Assembly (NCBI GenBank): GCA_028717525.1 | Contig: JAQUNT010000154.1 | Location: 1 to 6,219 of the forward strand | Direction of reading: 5' to 3' | Source of the DNA: Elusimicrobiota bacterium | GTDB lineage: Bacteria; Elusimicrobiota; Elusimicrobia; UBA1565; UBA9628 | Length of the DNA stretch: 6,219 nt | In this document: positions 5,933-6,219 of the stretch, piece after piece | Position numbering within the stretch: position 1 is the stretch's first letter | How the letters are laid out: each line of letters opens with the position of its first letter | Made by a program: the position numbers and the translations under genes | Notes under the pieces: model-generated | The model's input: only the letters and a program-made list of their open reading frames with translations | Databases searched by the model: none | What the model was told of the DNA's origin: nothing

Positions 5933-6219
5933 GGCCGGGGCGCACGGCTTTCCTCTTCCTCAACGGCGAGCTGCCGGAGCCGGACTTGGCGCGCCGCCTG
6001 GCGCGGCGGGCCGACCTGGTGGTCTGCGCGGACGGGGGGGCGCGCCATGCGGTCCGCCTGGGCCTGCGGCCGGACGTGGTGGTGGGCGACATGGACTCGC
6101 TGCCGCGGCCTCTGCCGCGGGCCTGGCGCGGGGTCTCCTTCCTGTGCGATTTCGACGAGGACAGCTCTGATTTCGAGAAGGCCCTGCGCTTCGCGGCGCG
6201 CGCGGGCTGCGCGCGGCTC
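5929..6219 (+). CDS. thiN: Thiamine diphosphokinase (thiamine pyrophosphokinase), N-terminal part, cut by window edge
   Basis: The first 97 residues of a protein that continues past the window. It shows the N-terminal motifs of thiamine pyrophosphokinase (EC 2.7.6.2), which makes thiamine diphosphate from thiamine and ATP in the cytoplasm: FLNGELPEPDL at the start, VVCADGGARHAVRLGLRPDV (31-50), the metal/ATP motif VVGDMDSL (51-58), and DFDEDSSDFEKALRFA (74-89), the counterpart of the usual 'D.DKTD.E.AL' helix. The full protein is normally about 210-230 residues, so roughly half is present. ATG 5929 overlaps the CDF stop (ATGA, 5929-5932), so it is the fourth gene of the cysS cluster and probably translated by coupling. 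An enzyme of this kind serves thiamine salvage rather than the ThiL step of de novo synthesis. Confidence 0.92.
   Translation, partial: MRPGRTAFLFLNGELPEPDLARRLARRADLVVCADGGARHAVRLGLRPDVVVGDMDSLPRPLPRAWRGVSFLCDFDEDSSDFEKALRFAARAGCARL

Noticed and set aside
1..6219. Search for CRISPR repeats, transposase fragments, tRNA or rRNA genes, and long direct or inverted repeats.
   Set aside because: None was seen by eye. Every gap is under 150 bp and is accounted for by promoter-like or weak hairpin sequence.

Overview
The window is GC-rich (by eye about two thirds G+C) and densely packed. It reads as a diderm bacterial chromosome. The best guess for the host is a high-GC member of the Elusimicrobiota. 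That guess rests on a PorV/UPF0164-type outer-membrane barrel at the left edge and on the general look of the proteins; it is an inference, not a database result. There is no trace of phage, transposon, CRISPR or tRNA/rRNA genes.

Layout. (1) Positions 2-319 (+) hold the C-terminal end of a PorV-like beta-barrel. (2) A 140-bp gap contains a clear extended -10 promoter element (TGCTAGAAT) for a polytopic GT-C glycosyltransferase of the GT87/DUF2029 type (460-1704, +). (3) That gene runs tail-to-tail into a minus-strand gene (2770 down to 1667) and overlaps it by 38 bp. The minus-strand gene encodes an exported protein with a helical N-terminal half, a Pro/Ala-rich linker and a C-terminal CHAP or NlpC/P60-like Cys/His hydrolase domain. 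(4) A 108-bp divergent intergenic region separates it from a tight plus-strand cluster: cysS (2879-4252), rlmB-like (4254-5018), a zinc-type CDF exporter (5015-5932) and thiN (5929 to the right edge, truncated). Gaps within the cluster are +1, -4 and -4 bp, with two ATGA stop/start overlaps, so a single polycistronic mRNA with translational coupling is likely.

The cluster combines translation functions (Cys-tRNA charging and 23S rRNA ribose methylation) with zinc export and thiamine diphosphate formation. cysS next to rlmB is a known bacterial neighbourhood (in Firmicutes, cysS-mrnC-rlmB); here no mrnC lies between them.

The most interesting signals are regulatory. The cysS promoter -10 ends only about 10 nt before its ATG, which predicts a leaderless or nearly leaderless mRNA. 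The same 9-mer TGCTAGAAT precedes the GT87 gene. A candidate promoter for the minus-strand gene appears to reuse the same -10 bases on the opposite strand. The exported Cys/His hydrolase is the least characterised protein. No wholly new system is evident: most genes belong to recognised families.
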